A DNA stretch of 64,000 nucleotides. Source: Mycobacterium basiliense. GTDB lineage: Bacteria > Actinomycetota > Actinomycetes > Mycobacteriales > Mycobacteriaceae. The stretch lies in NCBI RefSeq assembly GCF_900292015.1, contig NZ_LR130759.1, forward strand, positions 5,456,001 through 5,520,000, written 5' to 3'. Position numbers and translations under genes: made by a program. Below are positions 8,237-18,700 of this stretch, in pieces; the stretch's first letter is position 1, and each line of letters opens with the position of its first letter. Under the pieces are notes generated by a model, which made no database searches, was not told the DNA's origin, and saw nothing but the letters and a program-made list of their open reading frames with translations.

Positions 8237-10882
8237 TTGTCGTATGTTGCCGCAATCCCGGAGATAATGACCAGGGCAGCAACGGATCTAGGCACTATCG
8301 GCACCGCCGTGAGCCAGGCCAGCGCGGCCGCAGCGGCCCCGACCACCAGCGTGCTCGCCGCCGGCGCCGACGAGATATCGCAGGCGATCGCCGCGCTATT
8401 CGGCATGCACGGACAGGCCTATCAACAACTCAGCACTCAAGCCGCGGCGTTTCACACCCAGTTCGTCGAGACCTTGAGCGGCACCGCGACGTCGTATGCG
8501 ATCGCCGAGGCGGCCAACGCGACACCGCTGCAGGCTGGACTCGACCTGATCAACGCACCCACCCAGGCGCTGCTGGGGCGCCCGCTGATCGGCGATGGCG
8601 CCAACGGGGCACCCGGACAAGCCGGCGGCGCCGGCGGACTGCTCTACGGCAACGGCGGCAACGGCGGCACCAGCACCACCGCCGGGGTGGCCGGCGGCGC
8701 CGGTGGCGATGCCGGGCTGATCGGCAACGGCGGGGCCGGCGGCGGTGGCGGCGCCGGCGCGATCGGCGGTGCCGGCGGGCGCGGCGGCTGGCTGATCGGC
8801 AACGGCGGCGCCGGCGGCGCCGGCGGTACCGCGACCGCGGTCGGCTTCCCGGGCGCTGTCGGCGGCGCGGGCGGCGCCGGTGGCAGCGCCGGACTGTGGG
8901 GCAACGGTGGCTCCGGCGGCGACGGCGGCGGTGGCGGCATGGGTGCGGCCGGCTCCGGCGACGGCGGCCTCGGCGGAGCCGGCGGCCAAGCAGGCAACGG
9001 CGGGCTGCTATTCGGTAACGGCGGGACCGGCGGGCAAGGCGGTGACGGCGGCGCCGGTGGGGCCGGAGATGCCGGCACAAACGGCGACGGCGGGGCGGGC
9101 GGTAAAGGCGGCGACGGGGGCAGCGGCGGCTCCGCTGGCGTGTTGTTGGGTAGCGGCGGATCCGGCGGAACCGGCGGAGCGGGTGGCGACGGCGGCACCG
9201 CTGCGAGTGTCGCCGCCGGTACCGTCGGCGGGGCCGGTGGCGCCGGGGGGACCGGCGGCAATGCGGGCAACTCGTGGTTGTGGGGCAACGGCGGTGTCGC
9301 GGGCGCGGGCGGTGCCGGCGGCGACGGCGGAGCCGGCGGAAATCCCGCCTCGGCCGACAGCCAGGGCGGCGCAGGCGGAGCTGGAGGTGGCGCCGGGTCA
9401 GCCGGCCGCGCCGGTGTGCTGTTCGGTAATGGAGGCGACGGCGGAGCCGGCGGCAACGGCGGCGACGGCGGCGATAACGGCAACCGCCGTCTGGGCGACA
9501 GCACGGGCGGCGATGGCGGCAGTGGTGCCGCGGGCGGGCACGCCGGCGCGGCGGGATTGTTATTCGGCCACGGCGGCGCTGGAGGTGACGGCGGTGACGG
9601 CGGCAACGGCGGAGCCGGTATCGGAGTCGGTGCCAGCGGCGGAGATGGCGGGGCAGCCAGCAAGGCGGGACTGCTCTGGGGCAACGGCGGGTCCGGAGGT
9701 AGCGGCGGCAACGCCGGTAGTAGCGGGTCTACCTGGGCAAACCGTGGCAACGCGAGCGGCGGCACGGGCGGGGCCGGCGGCGCCGCTGGTGACGCGGGAT
9801 TGTTCTTCGGCAATGGCGGAGCCGGCGGTGGCGGCGGAGACGGTGCCGCCGGCAGCGATTCGGAATTGGCCGGCAGCGTCCCGGTCGGAGACGCCGGCGC
9901 CGGTGGTGCCGGAGGCGATGGCGCCGCGGGCGGCAAGGCCGGGCTACTGATCGGAAGCGGTGGTAACGGCGGCGGTGGCGGCGACGGTGGCGGCGGCGGT
10001 TCAGCCATCCTCACCAGCGACGGCCTCGGGGGAATCGGTGGTGATGGCGGCGTCGGCGGAGCGGCCGGCAGTGCGGGCTGGCTGTTCGGCGCCGGCGGGT
10101 CCGGCGGACAGGGCGGTGGCGGTGGTGATGGCGGCGCCGGCGGCGTGGGTCTCGGCGGGGTCGGGATCGGGCGCCTCGGCGGGGACGGCGGCGTCGGCGG
10201 CAGCGGCGGCAGCGGCGGAGCCGGCGGGCAGCTGTTCGGCGAGGGCGGACAAGGCGGACACGGAGGCAGCGGCGGTCAAGGCGGGCAAGGCGGGCAAGGC
10301 AACATCGGTGGCGGACAAGGCGGGCAGGGGGGCGACGGCGGCGACGCCGGCAACGGCGGGACCGGCGGACAGCTGCTCGGCGACGGCGGGGCCGGTGGGC
10401 ATGCCGGCAGTGGCGGAGACGGCGGCGCCGGCGGCGCCGGTATCACCACAGGAGGTGCCGGTGGGACGGCTGGTGGCGGCGGGACCGGCGGCACCGGTGG
10501 AAGCGGAGGGACGGTATTCGGGGCCGGCGGAGCCGGCGGGCAGGGCGGCACCGGCGGCACGGGCGGCGATCCGGGCCTGGACGGTATCGGCAATCCCGCC
10601 GATGGCGGGGACGGCGGCAGCGGTGGCAACGCCGGCGGGGGCGGGCACGCCGCACTGGTCGGCGATGGCGGACTCGGCGGCCGCGGAGGTGACGGCGGCC
10701 AAAGCGGCGGGATTGGCGGCGTCGTCGGCGGTGGCGGCAACGGCGGCAATGGCGGCGACGCGCGGCTGATCGGCAACGGCGGTAACGGCGGCAACGGCGG
10801 CGTCGGTGCGCCGAACGGGACCGGCGGAGCCGGTGGCACCTGGGGGCTGCTGTTCGGTCAACCCGGAACGCCGGGGACGTAG
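8237..10882 (+). CDS. PE_PGRS family protein (array copy 2)
   Basis: TTG start at 8237 with the same GGAGGG-6-TTG context as its neighbours gives 881 residues. The frame is open further upstream to 8015, but the conserved ribosome site and PE start argue for 8237. The PE domain is identical to copy 1 apart from one nearby linker change (LDLIN for LDLLN). [11 protein letters not shown] opens the PGRS domain. Identity with copy 1 runs to nt 9042. The remaining Gly/Ala-rich repeats are independent and end in [11 protein letters not shown]. Expected to be ESX-5 exported and surface associated, by family knowledge. The near-identical 5' third suggests recent duplication or gene conversion. Confidence 0.93.
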   Translation: MSYVAAIPEIMTRAATDLGTIGTAVSQASAAAAAPTTSVLAAGADEISQAIAALFGMHGQAYQQLSTQAAAFHTQFVETLSGTATSYAIAEAANATPLQAGLDLINAPTQALLGRPLIGDGANGAPGQAGGAGGLLYGNGGNGGTSTTAGVAGGAGGDAGLIGNGGAGGGGGAGAIGGAGGRGGWLIGNGGAGGAGGTATAVGFPGAVGGAGGAGGSAGLWGNGGSGGDGGGGGMGAAGSGDGGLGGAGGQAGNGGLLFGNGGTGGQGGDGGAGGAGDAGTNGDGGAGGKGGDGGSGGSAGVLLGSGGSGGTGGAGGDGGTAASVAAGTVGGAGGAGGTGGNAGNSWLWGNGGVAGAGGAGGDGGAGGNPASADSQGGAGGAGGGAGSAGRAGVLFGNGGDGGAGGNGGDGGDNGNRRLGDSTGGDGGSGAAGGHAGAAGLLFGHGGAGGDGGDGGNGGAGIGVGASGGDGGAASKAGLLWGNGGSGGSGGNAGSSGSTWANRGNASGGTGGAGGAAGDAGLFFGNGGAGGGGGDGAAGSDSELAGSVPVGDAGAGGAGGDGAAGGKAGLLIGSGGNGGGGGDGGGGGSAILTSDGLGGIGGDGGVGGAAGSAGWLFGAGGSGGQGGGGGDGGAGGVGLGGVGIGRLGGDGGVGGSGGSGGAGGQLFGEGGQGGHGGSGGQGGQGGQGNIGGGQGGQGGDGGDAGNGGTGGQLLGDGGAGGHAGSGGDGGAGGAGITTGGAGGTAGGGGTGGTGGSGGTVFGAGGAGGQGGTGGTGGDPGLDGIGNPADGGDGGSGGNAGGGGHAALVGDGGLGGRGGDGGQSGGIGGVVGGGGNGGNGGDARLIGNGGNGGNGGVGAPNGTGGAGGTWGLLFGQPGTPGT

Positions 10883-11220
10883 CCACAACGTCCTTGGGTT
10901 GTCCCGGCTGCCGCACGGCGGCGCCCCGCAGGCTGCCGAATTGTCGGCCCCGACGTTGGCGTGGCACCTCCCGGCCAAGGCCAATCGGCACCGCGGGTCT
11001 AGGCAATCGCGGCGCTTGTACTCCTGCGGCGTGAACTCGCGGGCTGGCCCGTTCTCGCGGTGGCCGCGCACCGCAGCGAGTTCCTTGGCGACGGTCACGC
11101 CCAACCTGCGACCGGGCGGATTGCCCGAGTCACCGAAAACATCGTATGTTGATACTTGTCAATAAATGATGGACGCAATGTCTCAATAGGCCGATTCCCG
11201 GGCCAGTTGGAGGGTTCGCT
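10883..11220. other. 338-bp intergenic region before third PE_PGRS gene
   Basis: No gene is supported. The 143-bp repeat of the other two leaders is absent. The last 80 bp resemble the copy 1 leader: the shared block catcgtatgttgat, the inverted repeat TTGA-6-TCAA (11149-11162), and the conserved stretch ending in the ribosome site GGAGGG before the TTG at 11221. Confidence 0.5.
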
Positions 11221-14175
11221 TTGTCGTATGTTGCCGCAATCCCGGAGATAATGACCAGGGCAGCAACGGATCTAGGCACTATCGGCACCGCCGTGAGCCA
11301 GGCCAGCGCGGCCGCAGCGGCCCCGACCACCAGCGTGCTCGCCGCCGGCGCCGACGAGATATCGCAGGCGATCGCCGCGCTATTCGGCATGCACGGACAG
11401 GCCTATCAACAACTCAGCACTCAAGCCGCGGCGTTTCACACCCAGTTCGTCGAGACCTTGAGCGGCACCGCGACGTCGTATGCGATCGCCGAGGCGGCCA
11501 ACGCGACACCGCTGCAGGCTGGACTCGACCTGCTCAACGCACCCACCCAGGCGCTGCTGAACCGCCCGCTGATCGGCGATGGCGCCAACGGGGCACCCGG
11601 ACAAGCCGGCGGCGCCGGCGGACTGCTCTACGGCAACGGCGGCAACGGCGGCAACGGTGCGGCCGGCCAGGCAGGTGGTGCCGGCGGCAACGCGGGGCTG
11701 ATCGGCAACGGCGGCAACGGCGGGGTCGGCGGGCCCGGGGCAGCGACCGGCTTCGCCGGCGGCACCGGCGGCACCGGCGGGTGGCTGTTCGGCAACGGCG
11801 GCAACGGCGGAACCGGTGGCGCCACCGATTTCCAGAGCGTCAGTGGCGTCGGCGGGACCGGAGGCACCGCGGTGGGCCTGTTCGGACACGGCGGCAATGG
11901 CGGCGACGGCGGCATCCCCCGCAGCGGGACTGGCGGTACCGGCGGTGCCGGCGGCGCCGGCGCGCTGTTGTATGGCAACGGGGGCAACGGCGGCAACAAC
12001 TACGCCGGCCTCGGTGACGCCGGCGCTGGGGGGGATGCTCGCCTGTTCGGACACGGCGGCACCGGCGGCTGGACTGCCGGCGGCAGCCTCGATTCGGTGG
12101 GCGGCGCCGGCGGAAACGGCGGGCTGCTGTACGGCAACGGCGGCAACGGCGGCTACAACCTGTCCGGAGGCGCCGGCGGCGCCGGCGGTAGCAGCGGCGT
12201 GTTCGGCAACGGTGGCGATGGCGGCGACGTGATCCATGGCACGACCGGAACGATCGCGGGCGCCGGCGGTCACGCAGGAGGGTTCGGCAACGGCGGCGAC
12301 GGTGGCTCCATCGGGGGAGCCGGCACCGGCGGCAACGGCGGCAACGGCGGCATGCTTATCGGCAACGGCGGCGATGGCGGGACCGGTGACGGCATCATTT
12401 CAGGCGGCACCCCGACCACTGGTGGCAACGGCGGCCACGCCGTCGGCATGATCGGCAACGGTGGCGACGGCGGCACCGGTGGCGCCAGCAGCACGTTGTC
12501 CGGTTTCGACAGTAGTGCCGGTGGCCGCGGTGGCAACGGCGGCAACGGCGCCTGGTTGTTCGGCGACGGTGGGTCCGGCGGCGGCGGAGGTGTCGGTGGT
12601 CTGGGCTACGCCGGTACCGACGCCTACGCTGGCGGCGCCGGCGGCAACGGCGGCACCGGCGCACTACTCGGCAACGGTGGTTCCGGTGGCGCCGCCGGCG
12701 CCAGCCTGAGCCCCAACACCGCCCCAAGTGCCGGCGGCAACGGCGGGGATGCCCAGTTGATCGGCACCGGCGGCACCGGCGGGTTGGGCGACTCAGGCGG
12801 CCCCGGCGGGGCAAACGGTACCGATGGCCCACTGTTCGGCAATCCGCTAGACCCGATCAACGCCCCCACCCGGGCGCTGTTCGGGCGCCCGCTGTTCGGC
12901 GACGGCGCCGATGGGGCCCCAGGGCAAGCCGGTGAGGCCGGCGGGTTGCTCTACGGCGACGGCGGCGATGGTGGCAACGGATTGCCCGGTGCGCCCGGAG
13001 GTGCCGGCGGGGCCGCCGGGTTGATCGGCAACGGCGGCAACGGGGGAATCGGCGGGCCTGGCACCAGCGGCCAACCCGGGGGCGCGGGTGGGGCCGGCGG
13101 CTGGCTCATCGGCGACGGCGGCAATGGCGGGATCGGCGGGGGCGGCACGACCGGAGTTGGCGGAGTCGGTGGCGCCGGCGGCAACGCCGTCGGGCTGTTC
13201 GGCGACGGCGGTGACGGCGGCGACGGCGGGTTGCGTGGGCCCAGATTCAACACGGGCGGCAACGGCGGTGACGGCGGCACCGGCGGCTGGCTGTACGGCA
13301 ACGGCGGCAACGGCGGCAACACCGGAGTGGGCAACGCCCCCGCCGGTGCCACCGCTGGGGCTGGCGGCGCTGCACGGCTGATTGGCTACGGCGGTGACGG
13401 CGGCCACGCTGGCACCGGCGCCAACGGCGCCGGTGGTGCCGGCGGCAAGGGCGGCTGGCTCATCGGCGACGGCGGGGACGGTGGCCATGCGCACAGCGGG
13501 GCGAATGCCACCGGTGGAGTTGGCGGCAACGGCGGAGTCTTCGGCAGCGGCGGCGACGGCGGTGATGTGCCCGGTGGCGGTTCCGGTAGCGCCGCTGGCG
13601 CCGGCGGCAACGCCGGGTGGTTCGGCCATGGTGGTGACGGCGGCGGTAACGGCGAAAATGGTGTCGGCGGTTCCGGAGGCAATGGCGGGCTAATGGTCGG
13701 CGACGGGGGCGACGGCGGCAATGCCGCAGTCGCCGGGGCCCTCGCCACGGGTGGAGCCGGCGGCCACGCCGTGGGGCTGTTCGGCGACGGCGGCGACGGC
13801 GGCACCGGCGGAACCGCCCGCTTCGACTCGGCCGGCGGTACTGGCGGTGACGGTGGAAACGGCGCCAGGATATTTGGTCGCGGCGGCGTCGGCGGCTCCG
13901 GCGGAACCGGCGGCCTCGACTCTCCGAGCAACGGCTACGCGGGCGGCAACGGCGGCAACGGGGGCCGGTCCGGACTAATCGGCGACGGCGGAACCGGCGG
14001 GGCCGCGGGCAGCAGCCGAAGTTCCGTCACCGTTCCCAGCGCCGGCGGCAACGGCGGCAACGCGCAGTTGGTCGGCAATGGTGGCGACGGTGGACCCGGC
14101 GACTCCGGTGGCCCCGGCGGCGCCGGCGGTACCGCCGGGTCGCTTCTCGGCCAGAACGGTTCCGCTGGACGGTAA
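11221..14175 (+). CDS. PE_PGRS family protein with duplicated PGRS domain (array copy 3)
   Basis: TTG start with GGAGGG upstream; 984 residues. The PE domain (1-95) matches copies 1 and 2, with [11 protein letters not shown] in place of [11 protein letters not shown]. The PGRS part is two similar halves. The first runs from about residue 101 to 540. The second starts near residue 543 with [20 protein letters not shown], a second copy of the linker that normally follows the PE domain. Both halves end in the same block (PSAGGNGG, then GDSGGPGGA). The gene therefore looks like one PE domain driving two tandem PGRS modules of about 440 residues. It ends 26 bp from the convergent accD4 stop. Presumed ESX-5 substrate. 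Confidence 0.93.
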   Translation: MSYVAAIPEIMTRAATDLGTIGTAVSQASAAAAAPTTSVLAAGADEISQAIAALFGMHGQAYQQLSTQAAAFHTQFVETLSGTATSYAIAEAANATPLQAGLDLLNAPTQALLNRPLIGDGANGAPGQAGGAGGLLYGNGGNGGNGAAGQAGGAGGNAGLIGNGGNGGVGGPGAATGFAGGTGGTGGWLFGNGGNGGTGGATDFQSVSGVGGTGGTAVGLFGHGGNGGDGGIPRSGTGGTGGAGGAGALLYGNGGNGGNNYAGLGDAGAGGDARLFGHGGTGGWTAGGSLDSVGGAGGNGGLLYGNGGNGGYNLSGGAGGAGGSSGVFGNGGDGGDVIHGTTGTIAGAGGHAGGFGNGGDGGSIGGAGTGGNGGNGGMLIGNGGDGGTGDGIISGGTPTTGGNGGHAVGMIGNGGDGGTGGASSTLSGFDSSAGGRGGNGGNGAWLFGDGGSGGGGGVGGLGYAGTDAYAGGAGGNGGTGALLGNGGSGGAAGASLSPNTAPSAGGNGGDAQLIGTGGTGGLGDSGGPGGANGTDGPLFGNPLDPINAPTRALFGRPLFGDGADGAPGQAGEAGGLLYGDGGDGGNGLPGAPGGAGGAAGLIGNGGNGGIGGPGTSGQPGGAGGAGGWLIGDGGNGGIGGGGTTGVGGVGGAGGNAVGLFGDGGDGGDGGLRGPRFNTGGNGGDGGTGGWLYGNGGNGGNTGVGNAPAGATAGAGGAARLIGYGGDGGHAGTGANGAGGAGGKGGWLIGDGGDGGHAHSGANATGGVGGNGGVFGSGGDGGDVPGGGSGSAAGAGGNAGWFGHGGDGGGNGENGVGGSGGNGGLMVGDGGDGGNAAVAGALATGGAGGHAVGLFGDGGDGGTGGTARFDSAGGTGGDGGNGARIFGRGGVGGSGGTGGLDSPSNGYAGGNGGNGGRSGLIGDGGTGGAAGSSRSSVTVPSAGGNGGNAQLVGNGGDGGPGDSGGPGGAGGTAGSLLGQNGSAGR

Positions 14176-14201
14176 CCGCGGAGTGGCGCGAGCGCTAACT
14201 A

Positions 14202-15770
14202 CTAGACCGGGATCAGGCCATGCTTTCGGGCTAACCGAGCCCACTGCTGCTTGTCCCGCAACAAATGCATCGACTTGCGGATGAGCAGCCGGGTCTCATG
14301 CGGGTCGACGACCGCGTCGATAAACCCGCGCTCCGCGGCGATCCACGGGATCGCCATGTTGAGGTTGTAGCCCTCGATGAAGTCTCGCTTGATGGCCTGA
14401 GCCTCAGGCGTAGTCGGGTCGGGGAAGCGTTTCATCAACAACTGCGCGGCACCGTCGGCACCGATCACCGCGATGCGCGCGGTGGGCCAGGCGAAGTTGA
14501 AGTCGGCGGTCAGCTGCTTGGAGCCCATCACGGCATACGCGCCGCCGTAGGACTTGCGAATAGTGATGGTCACCTTCGGCACGTCTGCTTCCACCACGGC
14601 GTACAGGAACCGCCCGCCGCGCTTGATGATGCCGTTCTTCTCCTGCTCCGCCCCGGGCAGGAACCCCGGCGTATCCACCACGAAAACCAACGGAATCTTG
14701 AACGAGTCACAGAACCGGACGAAACGCGCGGCCTTGTCGGAGGCCTCATTGTCAATGGCCCCGGACATGTGCATGGGCTGGTTGGCGACCACACCCACGG
14801 CGCGTCCGTCGACGCGCGCGTAGCCGGTGATCATAGCCTGCCCGCCTTGGGCGGCGACATCGAGAAAATCGCCGTCGTCGAAGATCCGCAACAGGATCTC
14901 GTGCATGTCGTAGGCCATGTTGTCGGAGTCCGGCACGATCGAGTCGAGTTCCAGATCGCTCGGGGTGAGTTCGGGCTCCAGCCCGGGGTTTACGATCGGC
15001 GGCTCACCGAAGCAGTTGGACGGCAGAAACGACAAGAAGTCGCGCACGTACTGGAAGGCGGCTTCCTCCGACTCCACCACCTGGTGGATATTGCCGTAGC
15101 GAGCCTGCGCGTCGGCGCCGCCCAACTCGTCGAGGGTGACCTCCTCGCCGGTGACGTCCTTGATCACGTCGGGCCCGGTGACGAACATGTAGCCCTGGTC
15201 GCGCACCGCCACCACCAGATCCGTCTGGATCGGCGAATACACCGCTCCCCCGGCGCATTTGCCCAGGATGATGGAGATCTGCGGCACCACTCCGGACAAC
15301 AGCTCGTGTCGACGGCCCAGTTCGGCGTACCACGCCAGCGAGGTCGCTGTGTCCTGGATGCGAGCGCCGGCCGAGTCGTTGATGCCGATGATCGGGCAAC
15401 CAACCATCGCGCACCACTCCATCAACCGGGACACCTTGCGGCCGAACATCTCGCCAACGGAACCTTGAAACACGGTCTGGTCGTGGGAGAACACCCCGAC
15501 CGGGCGGCCGTCGATCATGGCGTGGCCGGTGACCACGCCATCGCCGTAGAGCGCGTTGGGGTCGCCCGGTGTCTTGCACAAGGCGCCGATCTCGAAGAAC
15601 GTGCCCGGGTCGACCAGCGCGTGCACGCGGGCGCGGGCGCTCGGGATGCCCTTCTTATCGCGCTTGGCGGCGGCCTTCTCACCGCCCGGCTCCTTGGCCA
15701 ACTCCAGCCGAGCGCGCAGCTCGGCCAGCTTCTCGGCTGTGGTGTGCAGAGTTGGCTCGGTCACCGTCAC
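14202..15770 (-). CDS. accD4: Acyl-CoA carboxylase carboxyltransferase subunit AccD4
   Basis: 522 residues, same as M. tuberculosis AccD4. The beta-type carboxyltransferase fold is evident over the whole length, with [16 protein letters not shown], a [13 protein letters not shown] block, [16 protein letters not shown] and [14 protein letters not shown]. With AccA3, AccD5 and AccE5 it carboxylates the long alpha-branch acyl-CoA to give the carboxyacyl extender used by Pks13. GTG start at 15770 shares its first base with the last base of the pks13 stop (TAGTG), so translation is probably coupled to pks13. Confidence 0.97.
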   Translation of the reverse strand: MTVTEPTLHTTAEKLAELRARLELAKEPGGEKAAAKRDKKGIPSARARVHALVDPGTFFEIGALCKTPGDPNALYGDGVVTGHAMIDGRPVGVFSHDQTVFQGSVGEMFGRKVSRLMEWCAMVGCPIIGINDSAGARIQDTATSLAWYAELGRRHELLSGVVPQISIILGKCAGGAVYSPIQTDLVVAVRDQGYMFVTGPDVIKDVTGEEVTLDELGGADAQARYGNIHQVVESEEAAFQYVRDFLSFLPSNCFGEPPIVNPGLEPELTPSDLELDSIVPDSDNMAYDMHEILLRIFDDGDFLDVAAQGGQAMITGYARVDGRAVGVVANQPMHMSGAIDNEASDKAARFVRFCDSFKIPLVFVVDTPGFLPGAEQEKNGIIKRGGRFLYAVVEADVPKVTITIRKSYGGAYAVMGSKQLTADFNFAWPTARIAVIGADGAAQLLMKRFPDPTTPEAQAIKRDFIEGYNLNMAIPWIAAERGFIDAVVDPHETRLLIRKSMHLLRDKQQWARLARKHGLIPV

Positions 15771-18700
15771 TACTTGCCTACCTCACTCGTCGGTTCAGCC
15801 TGGATGGCGTCCAGCGCGCGACTCATGTGTTCGCCCACTTTGGCGATGATCGGCTCGTCGATGGCCTGGATGTGTTCGCCACCGATCGGCACGACCTCGA
15901 GGTCGGAGACGTACTCGCCCCAGCCACCGTCGGGCTGGCGAACGGCATAGCGCGGCTCGAACATGATCGCGTCGTCATGGTAACGATCGGCCATGTAGAG
16001 GGTGACATGCCCGTCGAATGGCTGGATCTGTGCGGTGTCGATCGCCCGGTTGTCCAGGTACGACGTCCGCTGGTGTTCGATGATCCCGGCCGGGATCTGC
16101 ACACCACTTTGGCTGACCGCATCCAGCACAAACCGGACCTGGCCCTCGTCGTCGAGCTCTTCAAGCTGCTCGTACGGGATCTCCGGGACGGTGACGTTAA
16201 AAGTCTTCTCGGCGAAGCGGGCGTAGCGGTCCCAACGCTTGCGGATCTCCTCCTTGGTTTGCGGGATCTCCTCACCGGCACGCACCGCGTCGATCAGACC
16301 CACGAACCGGACGTCTTTGCCCGCCCGTTTGAGCCCGATTGCGCAGGCATAGGCCAGCACGCCACCCAACGACCAGCCGACCAGGATGTAGGGGCCGTCG
16401 CCCTGCATCTCGATCAGCTTCGGCACATAGGCCTCCGCACGTTCTTCGATCGACCCCTCGACCCGTTCGAATCCGTACATCGGTGTATCCGCCGGTAGCC
16501 GGTTGAGCAGCGGTTCGTACACCACCGTCGATCCGCCGGCCGGATGGAACACGAATACCGGTGGCTTCGTGCTGCCCTCCGGCCGTGCCCGCAGGGTGCG
16601 CACGAACCCATCGATTGTGCCCGCCTCGAGGTAGCCGCGCACCTTCTCGGCCAGCGCCTCGATGTTTTGCGACGTCAGCACGTCCTCGGCGCTGATCGGT
16701 CCTTCGGCGCGCTCGGAGAGCCGCTGAGCCATCTTGGCGGCTTGGTCGGCGTCCAGTTTGGGCAGCGGATTGAAGATGCCGCCCGGGGACTTGCCGGTCA
16801 CGATCGCCCAGGTCGCGAAGGTGACCCGCTCGGCCGCATCACGCGGGGGCACGTCGGAGTTCAGTGCCTTGGCAACGGTTTCCTGGCTGAGCGCCTCGGC
16901 CACCCCGGCGAGGTTCGGTTGCCCGTTGCCCGCCGGGCCGGACGGGTCCGTTGGCGGCGGCGGAATGGGCGCGTCCGAGGCCGGTGACGACGGGGGTGGG
17001 GTCGGGGCAGGCTCCTCCGGCGCCGCTGGCGTGTGAGAGCCGGCCGTGCCGTGCATCAGCTCCGCCTGCGCCCGAGCGATTTCCTCGGCCGTCTGCGTCT
17101 TCTGGTGCTCGTGTAGCTGTTCGACTTCGTCGCGATGCTCGACCGCGTACTCGATCAGCTTTTCGACGTTGTACAGGTTCGCGTCGCGGACTGCGGTCAG
17201 CTGAATGGGCGGTAGATCGAAGTCGTATTCGACACGGTTTTTGATCCGCACCGCCATCAGTGAGTCCAGACCCAGCTCGATCAGCGGCACTTCCCAAGGC
17301 AGGTCCTCGGGCTCGTAGCCCATGGCGGAACCGACGATCAGACCCAGTCGGTCCGCGATGGTTTCCCCCGAGTCCGGCGACCACCTGCCCACGTCAGAGG
17401 GCAGGTAGCGGTTGGTCAGGCTGTCCGACAGCGTTTCGGCGTCCGGCGCTTCGGCGGGGGCCTCCGGCGCGCCGGTCCCCTCAGCGGGGGCCACCACCGC
17501 CATGCCCGCACCGACGGCCGCCGGCAAGACCGAGTCTTGACCGGCGCGGGCGACCAGTGCGTCGTAGACCAGCGTGAAGGATTCGTCGATGCGGGCGTGC
17601 ACCTGGACGGCGGCGCCGCCGGGATGCCGGGTCATGGTGGTCACCAACCGCGCACCGTCGCCGGGCACCGCGCGCTGTTCCGCGGCCGTCAGTTGGGCGT
17701 CCGAAAGCACTTGGACCGCCGCGGCGCGCACCAATGCGGCCAGGTCCGTGTTGCCGTCCCGTGGCGAGTACTCCCAGACATGACGACCATCCGGCAACGC
17801 CACATGGTTACCCGGCATGATGACCGATGCGTCGCCGGAGAAGTGGGCGGGCAGCCAGTGCTCTTTGCGCTTGAACCTGGTCGGCGGGACGTTCGCATAA
17901 TCGTCGGGCCCCGAAGCGCGGCTGAACAGCGTCCAGATATCCAGGTCGTGGCCATGCACGTAGAGCTGCGCCAGGGTGGAGGTGATCGATTCCACCTCGT
18001 CTTGCTTTCGGGCCAACGTCGGGATCAGCTGGGCATCATGGAGGCCGGCGGCGGCCGTCGTCAGACCCACCTGCATCAGCGCGACCGGGTTGGGCGCCAG
18101 CTCTAGGAACGTGGTGTGCCCGCTGTCGACCGCGTTGCGGATCCCGTGGGTGAAGTAGACGCTGTGCCGCAGCCCCTTCTTCCAGTAGTCGACGTCGTGA
18201 ATGGGTTCACTGCCGGGCTTGATATAGGTGCCCTCGTGCACGGTCGAATAGATCCCGGCCGTCGGACTCATCGGCTTGATGCCCTGCAGTTCCGCCGAAA
18301 GCTCGCCGAGCAGCGGATCCATCTGCTGGGTGTGGCTGGCGCCCTTGGTCTGGAACTTACGGGCGAACTTGCCCTCGGATTCCGCGCGCGCGATGATCGC
18401 ATCCACCTGCTCGGGCGGGCCGCCGATGACCGTCTGGCTCGGCGCGGCGTAGACGCAGACCTCCAGATCGGGGAAGTCGGAGAACACCGTCTTGATCTCG
18501 TCGGCGGAGTACTCCACCAGCGCCATCAACCGGATGTACTCGCCGAACAGCATCGCCTCACCCTCGCCCATCAGGTGCGAACGCGAGCAGATCGTGCGGG
18601 TGGCGTCGCGCAGCGACAGGCCGCCGGCGAAGTAGGCGCACGCGGCCTCGCCCAGCGACTGACCGACCACCGCGGCGGGCTTGGCACCGTGATGCTTGAG

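Noticed and set aside
5746..10014. Long Pro-rich or Ala-rich frames on the minus strand opposite the PE_PGRS genes
   Set aside because: They mirror the GGX-coding repeats (GGC read backwards gives GCC/CCG), lack ribosome sites, and exist in several frames at once.
5030..14175. Insertion sequence or phage origin of the PE_PGRS array
   Set aside because: No transposase, integrase, terminal inverted repeats or attachment sites; tandem duplication explains the repeats.
14265..15950. 561-codon plus-strand frame opposite accD4
   Set aside because: Shadow of a GC-rich real gene; no family motifs, no ribosome site, and accD4 is certain.
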